Assembly (NCBI GenBank): GCA_905373565.1
Contig: CAJPTT010000009.1
Span: 1 to 15,900, forward strand
DNA length: 15,900 nucleotides
Direction of reading: 5' to 3'
Origin: an uncultured Treponema sp.
Lineage (GTDB): Bacteria > Spirochaetota > Spirochaetia > Treponematales > Treponemataceae
The notes under the pieces were generated by a model that saw only the letters and a list, made by a program, of their open reading frames with translations, had not been told where the DNA came from and did not search any database. Shown here in pieces: positions 15,123 to 15,900 of the stretch (the first letter of the stretch is position 1; every line of letters starts with the position of its first letter). Both the position numbers and the translations under genes were made by a program.

Positions 15123-15150
15123 ATAATATATACAAGTTTGCGGTTGGCAA
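15123..15150 (-). promoter_or_regulatory. Promoter of the hemerythrin gene
   Basis: On the minus strand TTGCCA (15145-15150), a 16-bp spacer and TATTAT (15123-15128) precede the AGGAG ribosome site. The -35 lies inside the inverted repeat described next. The spacing puts transcription start very close to the Shine-Dalgarno, giving a leader of only a few bases, so the exact -10 (TATATT is an alternative) is uncertain. Confidence 0.4.
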
Positions 15151-15153
15151 ACT
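15135..15153. promoter_or_regulatory. Inverted repeat AGTTTGC-N5-GCAAACT, candidate operator
   Basis: AGTTTGC (15135-15141) and its exact complement GCAAACT (15147-15153) flank GGTTG. The 19-bp dyad covers the predicted -35 and part of the spacer of the hemerythrin promoter, the usual place for a dimeric repressor. There is no T-tract after either arm. No known regulator's consensus is recognised. Confidence 0.5.
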
Positions 15154-15164
15154 CAGGTTAAATG

Positions 15165-15189
15165 AAAGCCGTGCTATTTGTACGGCTTT
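15165..15189. terminator. Hairpin downstream of the TPR-protein gene
   Basis: AAAGCCGT (15165-15172) pairs with ACGGCTTT (15182-15189) around a 9-nt loop. On the minus strand it follows the TPR gene by about 65 bp and is followed by CATTT, a short U-rich stretch. It is a plausible but moderate terminator separating that gene from the hemerythrin gene. A weaker hairpin GTAAAG/CTTTAC (15238-15258) spans the TPR-gene stop codon itself. Confidence 0.5.
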
Positions 15190-15254
15190 TATTGTACGAT
15201 CCTCATATTAACAACTATTGCATATTTTACAGGTGATGTAAAGGCTGTCTCACT

Positions 15255-15900
15255 TTACCGGAGAGCATCAGCTTTTAAAAGCCAGCGGTAAAATTCCATG
15301 CCGCTAACCGGTTTATCCGGTTCAAAGTTTTTGCCGTCTGCGAGCGGCACAACATCTTCCTCTACCGTACCGACAATAGCATCAAAATAAACACCGTCTA
15401 TCAAGACATCGGGGATGGGCAGCCGCCGTTTGCTGGTATAATAACGGGTGTATTTTTTCAAACGAGTTTCATCATTGCCGACAATCAAGCGCCATAAAAA
15501 CAGCGCAGCATCTTTTTTCGACGTGAGATCTTTGATAATGTTCCGTTCAGGGTGATACCACCCGTTTTTTTGCAGGTATTCGGCAAGCAGCGGCGGCTTC
15601 CATTCTGCCGTACCGGTTATAAAATCAAATGCGTTCGTAGAAGCTTGCGTAAGCGCTGCCATTTCTACTAATGAAAGTTGAGGCGTTTGCAATATTTTTT
15701 CTGAAGATTTCCGAATGGAAGCGCCGTCTATCGTATAGAGCTGTAAACTCTGCGCCCGCTGTTCACTGTAGAGCCGTTGATATTCTGCAGGTAAAAATGA
15801 AAGCGAAGCGTCAAAGGCCGCAAGCGCATTCCGATAATCCTGCGCTGCGAAATAAAGTCCGCCAAGTTCCGCTTTCAATCGGTAATATGTCGGATTCTGT
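15255..15900 (-). CDS. TPR-containing protein of unknown function, 5' end outside window
   Basis: The reading frame stays open to the window edge at 15900, so at least 215 C-terminal residues are seen and the start is missing; the in-window TTG at 15878 is internal. The first visible residues form a classical tetratricopeptide repeat: YYRLKAELGGLYFAAQDY followed by RNALAAFDASLSFLP. Further helices follow. The C-terminal half (about the last 110 residues) is a separate region with GWYHPERNIIKDLTSKKDA and YTRYYTSKRRLPIPDVLI, containing no motif I can place. This section may be a substrate- or partner-binding domain. TPRs mediate protein contacts, so a scaffold or envelope-assembly role is possible but not shown. 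Confidence 0.75.
   Translation of the reverse strand, partial: QNPTYYRLKAELGGLYFAAQDYRNALAAFDASLSFLPAEYQRLYSEQRAQSLQLYTIDGASIRKSSEKILQTPQLSLVEMAALTQASTNAFDFITGTAEWKPPLLAEYLQKNGWYHPERNIIKDLTSKKDAALFLWRLIVGNDETRLKKYTRYYTSKRRLPIPDVLIDGVYFDAIVGTVEEDVVPLADGKNFEPDKPVSGMEFYRWLLKADALR

Noticed and set aside
1..15900. CRISPR array, prophage, transposase or defence operon
   Set aside because: No regularly spaced direct repeats, integrase, transposase, Cas, restriction or toxin-antitoxin-type proteins were recognised in any frame.

Overview
The window looks like chromosomal DNA of a host-associated treponeme (spirochaete). Pointers are a eukaryote-type CDP-choline/ethanolamine phosphotransferase like the one described for Treponema denticola phosphatidylcholine synthesis, a single-chain bacterial glycyl-tRNA synthetase, a TRAP transporter whose binding protein carries a lipobox, and mid-range base composition. 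The genus is inferred from gene content. There is no 16S gene in the window to confirm it.

Layout. 1-197: a two-way intergenic region with one promoter firing left out of the window and one firing right. 198-2967 (+): dctP-dctQ-dctM, a TRAP carboxylate/solute transporter operon. 3073-3828 (+): a cytosolic glycerophosphodiester phosphodiesterase. 4807-3764 (-): the CDP-alcohol phosphotransferase, whose last ~65 bp run antisense to the phosphodiesterase. 7861-4943 (-): gltX-glyQS, two aminoacyl-tRNA synthetases in tandem behind a good sigma70-type promoter. 8044-8127 (+): tRNA-Leu(CAA), facing away from gltX. 8209-10347 (+): a divergent MtnA/eIF-2B-type isomerase followed 9 bp later by a DUF2804-like protein. 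13173-10397 (-): an MGDG-synthase/MurG-type glycosyltransferase coupled by an ATGA overlap to a predicted outer-membrane beta-barrel (possibly Wzi-like). 13211-13310: two adjacent palindromic REP-like units. 13405-14625 (+): tyrS, sharing a strong bidirectional terminator with a convergent bacteriohemerythrin gene (15111-14698, -). 15255-15900 (-): the C-terminal part of a TPR protein cut by the window end.

How the genes fit together. Membrane lipid and envelope work recurs: the phosphotransferase would build phosphatidylcholine or -ethanolamine, the phosphodiesterase would recycle their deacylated head groups, and the glycosyltransferase/barrel pair probably handles glycolipid or surface glycan. 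The rest is transport (TRAP), translation (three synthetases and one tRNA) and oxygen/iron handling (hemerythrin).

The most interesting signals are: (i) three genes (phosphodiesterase, glycosyltransferase, tyrS) with no Shine-Dalgarno but with a well-spaced -35/-10 whose -10 ends 6-7 nt before the ATG, implying leaderless mRNAs, while most other genes have GGAG-type sites; (ii) the eukaryote-like phosphotransferase overlapping a phospholipid-recycling gene; (iii) the isomerase-like protein that keeps the MtnA catalytic Cys/Asp but has lost the RGAPAIG and GADRI motifs, paired with DUF2804; (iv) the glycosyltransferase/barrel pair; (v) a perfect 7-5-7 inverted repeat over the hemerythrin promoter. 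I found no CRISPR array, prophage, transposase or recognisable defence system.
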